Assembly (NCBI GenBank): GCA_017745135.1
Contig: JAGIAB010000018.1
Coordinates: forward strand, 7,436-19,018
Length of the DNA stretch: 11,583 bases
Direction of reading: 5' to 3'
Source: Flavisolibacter sp.
GTDB lineage: Bacteria; Bacteroidota; Bacteroidia; Chitinophagales; Chitinophagaceae
In this document: positions 1 to 7,137 of the stretch, one piece after another
Layout: the number at the start of each line of letters is the position of its first letter
Numbering within the stretch: the stretch's first letter is position 1
Made by a program: the position numbers and the translations under genes
Notes under the pieces: model-generated
What the model was told of the DNA's origin: nothing
Database searches by the model: none
The model's input: only the letters and a program-made list of their open reading frames with translations

Positions 1-102
1 GGATTACACCGCACCACCTTTGTTGTGAACGAAAAAGGAATCATTTCTAAAATCTTCCTTCGACCCAGAAACAAAGCCCATGCAGAAGAAATTTTAAAGT
101 AA
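1..102 (+). CDS. bcp: Peroxiredoxin, Bcp/PrxQ type (C-terminal end only)
   Basis: Frame 1 is open from the window edge to a TAA at 100-102 and gives 33 residues. The segment GLHRTTFVVNEKGIISKIF, followed by a basic stretch and AEEILK, matches the last strand and helix of bacterioferritin co-migratory protein (PrxQ). There a G-x-x-R-T/S-T/S-F-V-I-x-x-x-G-x-I motif precedes the final helix. In this family the conserved Arg lies close to the peroxidatic Cys, and the enzyme reduces hydroperoxides using thioredoxin. The catalytic cysteines lie outside the window, so the call rests on the C-terminus alone. The next gene starts 38 bp downstream on the same strand, so co-transcription is possible. 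Other AhpC/TSA-family peroxiredoxins remain an alternative. Confidence 0.7.
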   Translation, partial: GLHRTTFVVNEKGIISKIFLRPRNKAHAEEILK

Positions 103-140
103 GCTGCAACGTTTTGTTTTTAGTTATTGTCAAGCCTGGT

Positions 141-524
141 ATGATGCGCATCCTTTTATTCATTTTCCTGGCTGTATTTATTAGCTGCAATAAAGAAGAA
201 TTCAAAAAGCACCATTATGAGCTGGTTGGAAAATGGAAAAGAATTGAGGTGTATGTAAATCCTGGCAATGGTGGCAGTTGGCAACCTGACCGTCCGGAAC
301 AACCCGTAACACTGGAATTTACTGCTGATGGAAAACTGATCTCTAACGATAACTTCTATTCGAATTTTTCGAGCTACCACCTTAATTCTGATAATAGTAT
401 TGAATTTCAACCGCCTTTAAATGGCTCCCTGCGGGCTGTTTACTATTCTTTTAATTCTGACACCGAACTCACTTTAACATTTGCCTGTATTGAAGGATGT
501 GGCGATCGATTTGTCAGGTATTAA
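141..524 (+). CDS. Small lipoprotein, lipocalin-like
   Basis: I start this gene at the ATG ATG pair at 141 rather than the upstream TTG at 114. From 141 the protein opens at once with a classic lipoprotein signal: M-M-R, a hydrophobic core LLFIFLAVF, then I-S-C with the lipid-accepting Cys at residue 16 and N-K-E-E after it. The mature part is about 110 residues and rich in beta-strand. It contains LVGKWKRIEVYV near the start and a TLEFTADGKL strand pair, the pattern of Bacteroidota lipocalin-like domains (G-x-W near the N-terminus). It ends with two cysteines (CIEGC) and a basic-aromatic tail RFVRY. The next gene encodes a similar lipoprotein with a matching tail (LTLTF...C...RFVRY here, LSLSY...C...KFIRR there), which suggests an old tandem duplication. 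Location in the periplasm, membrane-attached, is inferred; the ligand and role are unknown. Confidence 0.72.
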   Translation: MMRILLFIFLAVFISCNKEEFKKHHYELVGKWKRIEVYVNPGNGGSWQPDRPEQPVTLEFTADGKLISNDNFYSNFSSYHLNSDNSIEFQPPLNGSLRAVYYSFNSDTELTLTFACIEGCGDRFVRY

Positions 525-614
525 TTGTCGGCTATAATTATCGAAATAAAAACCTGGACTGAAGATTAGGATATACTTTGCCTGGTTATTATTTTAGCAG
601 CCGAATCCATACTT

Positions 615-986
615 ATGAAACGAATCGTTCCGTTCCTGGTCCTTGTTTTATTAATAGGTTGCAGCAAAGAACAAGAGCCTAATTCTCTTACCGGCACCTG
701 GACACTTACGCAGATCAATTCCGGCGATACTTCATCAGTTATTTTATACGGAACAGAATTCTCAGTTCAGTTCAAAGAAAAAGACAGCCTCTTTATTTTA
801 GGCCCTAAGCCAAACTACAGTTTTTTGCAGGATTATGACCGGTATGAAGTAATTGGCACCAACAGGATACGTTTTTTCAATTTAACAACAGGCGACGAGC
901 TATTTGCCAGTTTCCATATCGACAAAACCTTATCTCTTTCGTACGAGGTCCGCTGTCCTTATGAAGAAAAATTCATCCGCCGTTAA
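615..986 (+). CDS. Small lipoprotein, lipocalin-like, paralogue of the preceding gene
   Basis: A 123-residue protein with a textbook lipoprotein signal: MKR, hydrophobic core IVPFLVLVLL, lipobox L-I-G-C with Cys16, then SKEQE. The mature domain begins LTGTWTLTQIN, the G-x-W start typical of lipocalin-like beta-barrels, and continues as short strands. The end, LSLSYEVRCPYEEKFIRR, mirrors the end of the lipoprotein upstream. I infer a surface or periplasmic small barrel of unknown ligand. The gene lies 90 bp after its neighbour. A TACTTTG string at 574-580 resembles a Bacteroidota -7 element one base short of TAnnTTTG, so it may have its own promoter. Its last 14 bp overlap, tail to tail, the end of birA on the other strand. 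No terminator fits between them. Confidence 0.72.
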   Translation: MKRIVPFLVLVLLIGCSKEQEPNSLTGTWTLTQINSGDTSSVILYGTEFSVQFKEKDSLFILGPKPNYSFLQDYDRYEVIGTNRIRFFNLTTGDELFASFHIDKTLSLSYEVRCPYEEKFIRR

Positions 987-1728
987 TCAGCCATTCCACT
1001 TCTCCCACATCAAACCTTTCTTCAATGGCATGACGGACAACCATTTGCCCGTTGGGCGTAACATCGGTAAATGTTGCTTCAAAAACACGGTTGCCCTTTT
1101 TTAGTTTTACCGGCTCATTCAATTTGTACAAATGGATTTTATATTGTTGTATAATTTGTGAAGGATCAGAAGTCAGTAATTGGTATTTTTCGTCTAAAAT
1201 CTTACATAACTCCTTTGCAAGCAGAACCGGATCAAAATGTTTTCCTGTGATCCCTTTCAGGGAAACTGCTTTTGGATTCAACATTCCAAAATCGGTTTGA
1301 TTAATATTTATTCCAATTCCAACCACAGCAAATTTCCATTCACTTCCCTGCCATACATTTTCAATTAAAATTCCCGCTGCCTTTCTGTCACGCCAGTAAA
1401 TATCATTCGGCCATTTGATTTTTATGCCTTCTTCTATATAACTCAAAAAAAATTGCCTTACACCAACCGCCACCATCATACTCAGCAGAAATAACTCTGA
1501 AACGTTTAATTTTTTGGGGTCAACCAGGAGGCTCATGGCAATATTCATATCCTTTTGCGAAACCCATGCTTTAGAGCGTTGCCCTTTGCCTTTTGTTTGC
1601 TCATGAGAAAACACCACGGTACCGTGTTGTGCCATACCTGCACGTGCCAGCCCCATGGCATAGTTGTTGGTACTTTCAACTGATAGCAGTTCTATAAAAG
1701 GTTGTCCTATTGGATGTGGAGATGACAA
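973..1728 (-). CDS. birA: Biotin--[acetyl-CoA-carboxylase] ligase, monofunctional
   Basis: The product activates biotin as biotinyl-5'-AMP and transfers it to the lysine of biotin carboxyl carrier protein, and so serves acetyl-CoA carboxylase and fatty acid synthesis in the cytoplasm. Visible family motifs are S-T-N-N at residues 19-22, the biotinyl-AMP loop Q-T-K-G-K-G-Q-R-S-K-A-W at 44-55 (the usual GRGRxGR in a GKGQRSK variant), KWPNDI at 105-110, KAAGILIE at 116-123 and VGIGININ at 136-143. A small C-terminal SH3-like domain covers about 203-248. At 251 residues it lacks the N-terminal helix-turn-helix of E. coli BirA, so it should be an enzyme only (class I) and not a repressor. The start is a TTG at 1726-1728 with an in-frame stop directly upstream. 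The first in-frame ATG is residue 25 and would remove the STNN motif, so a non-ATG start is needed. It diverges from rsfS across 97 bp. Confidence 0.93.
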   Translation of the reverse strand: MSSPHPIGQPFIELLSVESTNNYAMGLARAGMAQHGTVVFSHEQTKGKGQRSKAWVSQKDMNIAMSLLVDPKKLNVSELFLLSMMVAVGVRQFFLSYIEEGIKIKWPNDIYWRDRKAAGILIENVWQGSEWKFAVVGIGININQTDFGMLNPKAVSLKGITGKHFDPVLLAKELCKILDEKYQLLTSDPSQIIQQYKIHLYKLNEPVKLKKGNRVFEATFTDVTPNGQMVVRHAIEERFDVGEVEWLINGG

Positions 1729-1825
1729 TTAATCGATAATTTTGAACAAAGAAACAAACTCGTTGATTATTTGTTAGAACCTTAATAGCTGCACTTTATT
1801 TTCAAACAAAAAACCGATTTAATAT

Positions 1826-2227
1826 TTGGAACCATTAGAAGTATTGGCAAAACGGAAAAAAGGCGTCGCCCGACTGAACAAAAATTCAAAAATTTTCAAA
1901 ACCATAATCAAAGCCATCCAGGAAAAAAAAGGTGAAAACATTGTATCACTCGATCTGAGGAAAATACATGAGGCCGTTGCAGATTTTTTCATCATCTGTG
2001 AGGCCAACAACCAGCCGCAAATCAGGGCCATTACCGATTTTGTTGAGGAAGAAGTAAAGAAAAAATGCAGCGAATCTCCCTACCACTATGAAGGAAAGGA
2101 AAATATGTACTGGGTCATTTTAGACTACGTAAATATTGTAGTTCATATTATGATGCCTGAGCAGCGAAAATTTTATAAACTGGAGGAAATGTGGAGCGAT
2201 GCTGAGCTTACCGAACACAACTTATGA
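1826..2227 (+). CDS. rsfS: Ribosome silencing factor RsfS (DUF143/Iojap family)
   Basis: RsfS binds ribosomal protein uL14 on the 50S subunit and blocks subunit joining, lowering translation when nutrients are scarce. The 133-residue product shows the family domain from about residue 22 to 125: I-V-x-L-D-L-R-K at 39-46, ADFFIICEANN at 52-62, the core W-V-I-L-D-Y-V-N-I-V-V-H at 96-107 and RKFYKLEEMWSDA at 114-126. The N-terminal 20 residues are a basic extension. The reading frame is bounded by a TAA six bases before 1826, and there is no ATG before residue 94, so translation must begin at a TTG, either 1826 or 1844, or another rare codon. The gene is followed 89 bp later by ftsH, an arrangement I recall as common in Bacteroidota, and is divergent from birA. 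Confidence 0.92.
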   Translation: MEPLEVLAKRKKGVARLNKNSKIFKTIIKAIQEKKGENIVSLDLRKIHEAVADFFIICEANNQPQIRAITDFVEEEVKKKCSESPYHYEGKENMYWVILDYVNIVVHIMMPEQRKFYKLEEMWSDAELTEHNL

Positions 2228-2316
2228 GCCTGTTTGTTAAATGTGAGATTTGCCCACAAATAATTCCGACAAAATTTAATTACTTGCACCATTCAAGATT
2301 TTAAGACTAATAAAAA

Positions 2317-4398
2317 ATGCCACAGGAACAATATAACAAGAACGAAAAGTCAAAGCTTCCCAGGTTTAGCCAGCGACCCAACGAGAATGGTGAAAACAAT
2401 TCTCCCCGTAAAGGCCCCCGTTTCAGTATTTACTGGATCTACGCCATCATTTTTGCAGTACTGATAGGAATGCAGTTGTTCAATTTTTCTTCAACTACAT
2501 CTGATATCAATCAAAGCCAGTTTGAAGATTTAATCCGCAAAGGTGAAGTAGCCAAATACACAATTGTATCGAACCGTAATGTTGTTCGCGTAAAATTGAA
2601 CGAAACCGGTATTCAGAACGAGCAGGGAAAAGGCAGCTTTGAAAAGAACTTAAAAGCTAATGATGAGTATCACGCATCTTTCAAGATCGCTTCTGTTGAA
2701 TCTTTTAAAGATGATATGCGTGAGTTTTACAAAAATAATCCAACCACGCAACGGCCAATTGAAGATGCAGCAAATGATGCCAATTGGTTCAGTCCCATCA
2801 TTCAAACCATACTCCCGATTTTGATCTTTATTGGTCTTTGGATTTTATTAATGCGCAAAATGGGCGGCGGCGCCGGCGGTGGCGGCGGTCCCGGAGGCAT
2901 CTTCAATATTGGAAAATCAAGAGCTACTCTTTTTGATAAAGGCACAAAAGTCAACATCACTTTCGCCGATGTTGCCGGATTGGATGAAGCAAAAGTGGAA
3001 GTAATGGAGATCGTTGATTTCCTTCGCAATCCTAAAAAATATACTTCGCTCGGTGGTAAAATACCGAAAGGAGCCTTGTTGGTTGGCCCTCCTGGAACAG
3101 GTAAAACCTTGCTGGCAAAAGCAATGGCCGGTGAAGCACAGGTTCCGTTCTTCAGCCTGAGCGGTTCTGATTTCGTAGAAATGTTTGTGGGTGTAGGTGC
3201 CAGCCGTGTTCGCGACCTGTTCAAACAGGCAAGAGAAAAAGCTCCCTGTATCATATTCATTGATGAAATTGATGCCATTGGCCGTGCCCGTGGTAAGAAT
3301 ATGATGATGAGCAATGACGAACGTGAAAGTACCCTGAACCAGTTACTGGTTGAAATGGATGGTTTTGGAACCGATACCGGTATCATTGTTCTGGCAGCTA
3401 CTAACCGCCCGGATGTGTTAGATACTGCCTTGTTGCGTCCGGGCCGTTTCGACAGGCAAATTTCAATCGACAAGCCAGATGTAAAAGGCCGTGAAGCAAT
3501 TTTCAAAGTGCACTTAAAACCAATTAAGGTTTCAGAAAAAGTAGACATTCATAAACTCGCTGAACAAACGCCAGGTTTTGCAGGTGCCGATATTGCCAAC
3601 GTTTGTAACGAAGCCGCTTTGATCGCTGCAAGAAAAAATAAAGCCGCCGTGGACATGAGCGATTTCCAGGATGCAGTAGACCGGGTAATTGGTGGATTGG
3701 AGAAAAAGAACAAGATCATTTCTCCTGATGAAAAAAGAATCATTGCTTACCACGAAGCCGGTCACGCAATTTGCGGATGGTTTTTGGAACATGCTTATCC
3801 TTTACTGAAAGTAACTATTGTTCCCAGGGGAACTGCGGCTTTGGGTTATGCGCAATACACTCCGAAAGAACAATACCTATATAATACCGATCAATTGAAC
3901 GACCAGATCTGTATGACACTAGGTGGCCGTGCCAGTGAAGAAATCTTCTTCGGAAAAATTTCTACCGGCGCACAAAATGACCTGCAGCAGATCACCCGTA
4001 TCGGCTATTCAATGGTTACTGTATATGGAATGAATCCGAAAGTTGGTAATATCAGTTTTTACGATCCTCAACAGGACAATTCATTTACCAAACCTTACTC
4101 CGATGAAACCGCAAGGTTGATTGATGAAGAAGTTCGCAAACTGATTGACGATGCTTACGACAGAACAAAACAATTATTGACTGAAAAGAGAGCAGAAGTG
4201 GAAAAATTAGCGGAAGCTTTGCTGGATAAAGAAGTTTTGTTCCAAAGTGATGTAGAAGCACTGATTGGTCCTCGTCCTTTCCAGGATAAGCATTTGCTGG
4301 ATGTTGATCCAACCGAAAAGCATCCCGAAGGCGGTATCAGCGAAGGTGTTCCCCCATACGATCCGAACATCACCAATCAAGCCCCGGCAGCGAAATGA
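2317..4398 (+). CDS. ftsH: ATP-dependent zinc metalloprotease FtsH
   Basis: A membrane-anchored AAA+ protease that extracts and degrades misfolded membrane proteins and selected regulators; in bacteria it also controls lipid A synthesis. The 693-residue protein has a charged N-terminal tail, transmembrane segment 1 at about 37-57, an extracytoplasmic domain, transmembrane segment 2 at about 160-180, then a glycine-rich linker (182-194) encoded by an unusually GC-rich stretch. In the AAA domain are Walker A GPPGTGKT at 257-264, the pore loop FVG at 290-292, Walker B IIFIDEID at 312-319 and the second region of homology NRPDVLDTALLRPGRFDR at 363-380. The peptidase has zinc motif H-E-A-G-H at 479-483 and the third ligand Asp555 in STGAQND. 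All key residues are present and the length is typical of Bacteroidota FtsH. The ATG stop overlap with the next gene suggests coupled translation. A TACTTGCA at 2281-2288 could be a degenerate -7 element. Confidence 0.98.
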   Translation: MPQEQYNKNEKSKLPRFSQRPNENGENNSPRKGPRFSIYWIYAIIFAVLIGMQLFNFSSTTSDINQSQFEDLIRKGEVAKYTIVSNRNVVRVKLNETGIQNEQGKGSFEKNLKANDEYHASFKIASVESFKDDMREFYKNNPTTQRPIEDAANDANWFSPIIQTILPILIFIGLWILLMRKMGGGAGGGGGPGGIFNIGKSRATLFDKGTKVNITFADVAGLDEAKVEVMEIVDFLRNPKKYTSLGGKIPKGALLVGPPGTGKTLLAKAMAGEAQVPFFSLSGSDFVEMFVGVGASRVRDLFKQAREKAPCIIFIDEIDAIGRARGKNMMMSNDERESTLNQLLVEMDGFGTDTGIIVLAATNRPDVLDTALLRPGRFDRQISIDKPDVKGREAIFKVHLKPIKVSEKVDIHKLAEQTPGFAGADIANVCNEAALIAARKNKAAVDMSDFQDAVDRVIGGLEKKNKIISPDEKRIIAYHEAGHAICGWFLEHAYPLLKVTIVPRGTAALGYAQYTPKEQYLYNTDQLNDQICMTLGGRASEEIFFGKISTGAQNDLQQITRIGYSMVTVYGMNPKVGNISFYDPQQDNSFTKPYSDETARLIDEEVRKLIDDAYDRTKQLLTEKRAEVEKLAEALLDKEVLFQSDVEALIGPRPFQDKHLLDVDPTEKHPEGGISEGVPPYDPNITNQAPAAK

Positions 4399-5021
4399 GT
4401 AATTCAATAGCTAAGAATAATATTCTAAAAAAAATACGCATGGCGTTGGCACATCCAACGCCATTGCCTTTTCCAAAAAGCGAGGGAGCGGAATCTGTTT
4501 TTCAACCGCAACAGCAAGACCTGGTCGTGGAGTTTGCAGAACAGTTTACAGCCTTACAGGGAAAATTTGTTTTTTGTTTAGATCAAAAAGAGTTGGTTGA
4601 AAGCTTTAATAAGCTTTGTTACCAAAACCAGTGGACAAAAATTTATTGCGAAGAGGAAAAATGGAAAGGAATTGTTCCGCCAAACAGCATTCACAATGAT
4701 ATTGTTTCTTGCGAAGCTTCCATTACCAGTTGCGAGTTTTTAATTGCAAGAACAGGGAGTATTGTAATGAGTTCTGTACACCAGGGAAGAATTGCAAGTG
4801 TGTATGCGCCTGTGCATGTTTGTATAGCTACCACATCGCAATTGGTTTACGATATCAAGGATGGCTTGAATGGATTAAAGAATAAATACCGTCAATACCT
4901 GCCGTCTTTAATAACATTTGCTACTGGCCCAAGCCGCACTGCTGATATTGAAAAAACACTCGTTGTTGGTGTTCATGGCCCAAAAGAAGTGTATTGTTTT
5001 GTTGTTGAGGACAAGGTTTAG
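4395..5021 (+). CDS. LUD-domain protein, LutC/YkgG family
   Basis: A 208-residue protein whose C-terminal half carries the LUD-domain signature: S-C-E-F-L-I-A-R-T-G-S-I at 112-123 and TGPSRTADIEKTLVVGVHGP at 177-196, ending in KEVYCFVVED. In Bacillus, LutC works with the iron-sulphur proteins LutA and LutB in L-lactate oxidation to pyruvate, but neither partner is encoded here, so lactate use cannot be inferred from context. The start ATG shares four bases (ATGA) with the ftsH stop, indicating translational coupling with the protease. A single LUD gene next to ftsH is an arrangement I believe to be common in this phylum (from memory, not checked). Its role there is unclear. A separate hydrophilic N-terminal region (1-55) includes a helix-like IAKNNILKKIRMALAH. 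Confidence 0.85.
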   Translation: MSNSIAKNNILKKIRMALAHPTPLPFPKSEGAESVFQPQQQDLVVEFAEQFTALQGKFVFCLDQKELVESFNKLCYQNQWTKIYCEEEKWKGIVPPNSIHNDIVSCEASITSCEFLIARTGSIVMSSVHQGRIASVYAPVHVCIATTSQLVYDIKDGLNGLKNKYRQYLPSLITFATGPSRTADIEKTLVVGVHGPKEVYCFVVEDKV

Positions 5022-5057
5022 TTTTATCTACACATTTTTTGGACTATTTTTATTTCC

Positions 5058-5264
5058 ATGAAAGAAATCATTTTTCTTATTGAAGAAGCTGCAGAAGGCG
5101 GGTTCGTAGCAAAGGCATTGGGTGAAAGTATTTTCACAGAGGGGGAAACTTTGGAAGAAGTTAAATCAAATATCAAGGAAGCAGTTGAGTGTCATTTTGA
5201 TGAGGAAAATTTGCCAAATTTAATTCGCCTACATATCGTTAAAGATGAACTTATGACTCTATGA
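5058..5264 (+). CDS. HicB-like antitoxin (UPF0150 type), short form
   Basis: A 68-residue protein matching the small HicB/UPF0150 fold: a first strand MKEIIFLIEEAAEGG, the turn GGFVAKALGESIFTEGE, and the helix TLEEVKSNIKEAVECHF. This corresponds to the G-x-x-A-x-x-x-x-x-x-x-x-x-x-G-x-T-x-x-E-A pattern of HicB antitoxins. HicB proteins block the HicA RNase by covering its active site. This one stops after a short tail (LIRLHIVKDELMTL) and has no visible C-terminal helix-turn-helix or ribbon-helix-helix, so autoregulation by DNA binding seems unlikely. It overlaps the HicA-like gene by four bases (ATGA). Proteins of this size have sometimes been labelled as 2-oxoisovalerate dehydrogenase subunits; nothing in the sequence supports that. 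Order is antitoxin first, the reverse of E. coli hicAB. Confidence 0.78.
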   Translation: MKEIIFLIEEAAEGGFVAKALGESIFTEGETLEEVKSNIKEAVECHFDEENLPNLIRLHIVKDELMTL

Positions 5265-5503
5265 AACTTCCCCGCAATCTTTCTGCCTCTGAATTGGTTA
5301 AAGCATTAAACAAGTACCACTATTCAGTTGAAAGGCAGAAAGGAAGTCATATCAGATTAACTACAACCCTGAAAGGTCAGCACCATATAACCATACCAAA
5401 TCACGATCCACTAAAAATTGGAACGCTGTCCGCAATTCTTGGTAATGTAGCAAATCATTTAGGCACAACAAAAGAAGAAGTTGTCCAGGAACTTTTCAGT
5501 TAA
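5261..5503 (+). CDS. HicA-like toxin (mRNA interferase family)
   Basis: An 80-residue protein with the HicA (YcfA-like) double-stranded-RNA-binding fold. SASELVKALNKYHYSVERQKGSH forms the first helix and strands, with the catalytic-type G-S-H at 28-30. IRLTTTLKGQHHITIPNH follows, and the second helix LKIGTLSAILGNVANHLG carries the conserved K-x-G-T-L pattern. In characterised HicA toxins the histidine of G-S-H is needed for cleavage of mRNA and tmRNA, and His30 is intact here, so an active toxin is plausible. It starts inside the stop of the HicB-like gene and ends 5 bp before lpxH, so expression is probably tied to both. Activity is inferred from fold and context only; a domesticated RNA-binding protein is possible. 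Confidence 0.82.
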   Translation: MKLPRNLSASELVKALNKYHYSVERQKGSHIRLTTTLKGQHHITIPNHDPLKIGTLSAILGNVANHLGTTKEEVVQELFS

Positions 5504-5508
5504 TATTC

Positions 5509-6294
5509 ATGCAAATTCCACCAGGTAAAAAAATATATTTTCTTTCCGATTTTCATTTAGGCGCTCCTGATGCCAAGCGCAGTTTAGAAAGGGAAAAACT
5601 CATTGTTCAATTTTTAGATGAAATAAAGAACGACGCCCATACCATTTTTATAGTAGGCGATATGTTTGACTTCTGGTACGAGTACCGGAAAGTAGTGCCA
5701 AGAGGTTTTGTTCGTTTGCTTGGAAAAATTGCAGAACTAACGGATGCAGGCATTCACATCCATTTCTTCGTAGGCAATCACGATATGTGGATGAAAAATT
5801 ATTTTCAAAAAGAGCTGAATGTTCCTGTTTATTTTGAAGAAAAAGAATTTGAATTCAATGGAAAGCGTTTTTTAGTGGCGCACGGCGACGGATTAGGGCC
5901 TGGAGACCATGGCTATAAAAGGCTGAAGAAAATTTTCCGGAACCCGGTTTGTCAATGGCTGTTTGGAATACTTCCGCCTTACATTGGAATGGGCATAGCC
6001 AATTATTCAAGCCGCAAAAGCCGTGAAGCAGATCACGGTCTTGAAGAAAAATTTATGGGCGAGGATAAAGAATGGCTTTTAATCCATAGCAAAGAAGTAC
6101 TCCAACACAAACATTTTGATTTTTTTATTTTCGGGCATAGACACTTGCCCATAGATTTTCGTCTATCCGATAGCAGCCGCTATATCAATCTTGGAGAATG
6201 GATGAATTTTTGCACGTACGCTGTTTTTGATGGAAAATGCCTGGAACTGAAATCATACACCGGCAAAGAAGATAAAATTTATAAAAACTGGTGA
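5509..6294 (+). CDS. lpxH: UDP-2,3-diacylglucosamine diphosphatase, LpxH-type
   Basis: A 261-residue calcineurin-like metallophosphoesterase. The metal-binding set is complete: S-D-F-H-L-G with Asp14 and His16, G-D-M-F-D-F-W with Asp51 and Asp54, G-N-H-D with Asn90 and His91, the H-G-D at 125-127, and G-H-R-H with His210 and His212. The extra helical lid between about 135 and 180, including the Arg/Lys-rich SSRKSREADHG, and the D-F-W after the second metal motif are typical of LpxH. LpxH removes UMP from UDP-2,3-diacylglucosamine to give lipid X in lipid A synthesis at the inner membrane face. Other metallophosphoesterases are the alternative, but D-F-W and the lid favour LpxH. The start is 5 bp after the HicA-like gene. 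The stop overlaps the next start as GTGA. Confidence 0.86.
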   Translation: MQIPPGKKIYFLSDFHLGAPDAKRSLEREKLIVQFLDEIKNDAHTIFIVGDMFDFWYEYRKVVPRGFVRLLGKIAELTDAGIHIHFFVGNHDMWMKNYFQKELNVPVYFEEKEFEFNGKRFLVAHGDGLGPGDHGYKRLKKIFRNPVCQWLFGILPPYIGMGIANYSSRKSREADHGLEEKFMGEDKEWLLIHSKEVLQHKHFDFFIFGHRHLPIDFRLSDSSRYINLGEWMNFCTYAVFDGKCLELKSYTGKEDKIYKNW

Positions 6295-7106
6295 AAGCTT
6301 TATTGATCATACTGTCCGCTGTGTTATTTGTGCAAACTTCTTTTGCGCAAAAGCCCAATACTGACACGTTCACCTTACTCAAAACCTACACAGGCACTAT
6401 TGCTGATGTGGCAATGGATAACCTGGATAATCTTTACATCATTTCTTCCACAGGACAAATCAAAAAACTAAATGCTACCGGTGATTCTGTTGGTGTATAC
6501 AACCAGGCAAAAAACTATGGTAAGCTCTACACCATTGATGTTTCAAATCCTTTGAAGCTTTTGCTGTTTTATAAGGATTTTTCAACGGTGGTCATTCTTG
6601 ATCGTTTTCTTGCCAATCAATCCGTTTTGGATTTAAAAAAATTTTCTGTGCTCAATCCATCTGCTATTGGCAATTCTTATGATAATAACATTTGGGTGTT
6701 TGATGAGTACGACAATAAATTAAAAAAGATAGATAACCAGGGAACCCGACTTTTGGAAACTGCCGATTTCAGAACAGCCTTTAATCAGTCAATTTCCCCT
6801 CAAAAAATCATAAGTGATAATGGCCTCGTATACCTGGCGGATACCGCCAATGGTGTTTTTGTTTTCGATAATTATGGCTCTTTCAAAAAGAAAATACCGG
6901 TAAAAAACTGGCAAACCATTGCCATTGCCAACAACAATATCATCAGTGCTACGGGTGAGCTCATTACTATTTTTAATTCATCAACACAACTGCAAACACA
7001 AAAAAGAGCTCCCTTTTTTACACCTTACCTGCATTCTTTCATTACTCCGTCTAAGCTGGTCAACTTCTCCGACAACAGCGTCCAGGTCTATCAATATCGT
7101 TATTGA
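6291..7106 (+). CDS. Secreted protein, beta-propeller-like, unknown function
   Basis: The 271-residue product begins with a clear Sec signal peptide, MKALLIILSAVLFVQTSFA, with likely cleavage near residue 19-20. The mature part shows repeated strand motifs of propeller type: GTIADVAMDNLDNLYIISSTGQIKKLN, NIWVFDEYDNKLKKIDNQG, and LVYLADTANGVFVFDNYGSFKKKI. Each pairs a hydrophobic -x-V/L-Y/W-I/V-x-D- strand with a turn, as in NHL or YncE-like folds, although the protein is short for a full propeller. I do not recognise a named family and no catalytic site is evident. The start is a GTG overlapping the lpxH stop by four bases; an ATG start would lose the signal peptide. Its coupling to lpxH hints at an envelope role, but this is inference. 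Confidence 0.75.
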   Translation: MKALLIILSAVLFVQTSFAQKPNTDTFTLLKTYTGTIADVAMDNLDNLYIISSTGQIKKLNATGDSVGVYNQAKNYGKLYTIDVSNPLKLLLFYKDFSTVVILDRFLANQSVLDLKKFSVLNPSAIGNSYDNNIWVFDEYDNKLKKIDNQGTRLLETADFRTAFNQSISPQKIISDNGLVYLADTANGVFVFDNYGSFKKKIPVKNWQTIAIANNNIISATGELITIFNSSTQLQTQKRAPFFTPYLHSFITPSKLVNFSDNSVQVYQYRY

Positions 7107-7137
7107 TTAATCAATAATTTTATCGCAAAGTTGAAGG

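Noticed and set aside
114..140. TTG start for the first lipoprotein gene
   Set aside because: It would place nine residues with a proline and glycine before the lipoprotein signal; the ATG pair at 141 gives a standard signal peptide.
904..1104. Plus-strand frame between the second lipoprotein and birA
   Set aside because: It is out of frame with the lipoprotein and antisense to the birA C-terminal domain, which is well supported.
1729..1825. Paired promoters for birA and rsfS
   Set aside because: TTTG strings exist on both strands, but no TAnnTTTG sits at the expected distance from them, so I could not assign promoters.
2802..3548. Long open frame antisense to ftsH (248 codons)
   Set aside because: It mirrors the conserved AAA domain of ftsH, has low-complexity proline/serine content expected of a shadow frame, and shows no recognisable family.
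4395..5021. Lactate utilisation operon (lutABC)
   Set aside because: Only a LutC-type protein is present; no LutA or LutB iron-sulphur partners lie nearby.
5058..5264. 2-oxoisovalerate dehydrogenase subunit
   Set aside because: This label sometimes appears on UPF0150-size proteins, but the 68-residue fold is HicB-like and far too small for a dehydrogenase subunit.
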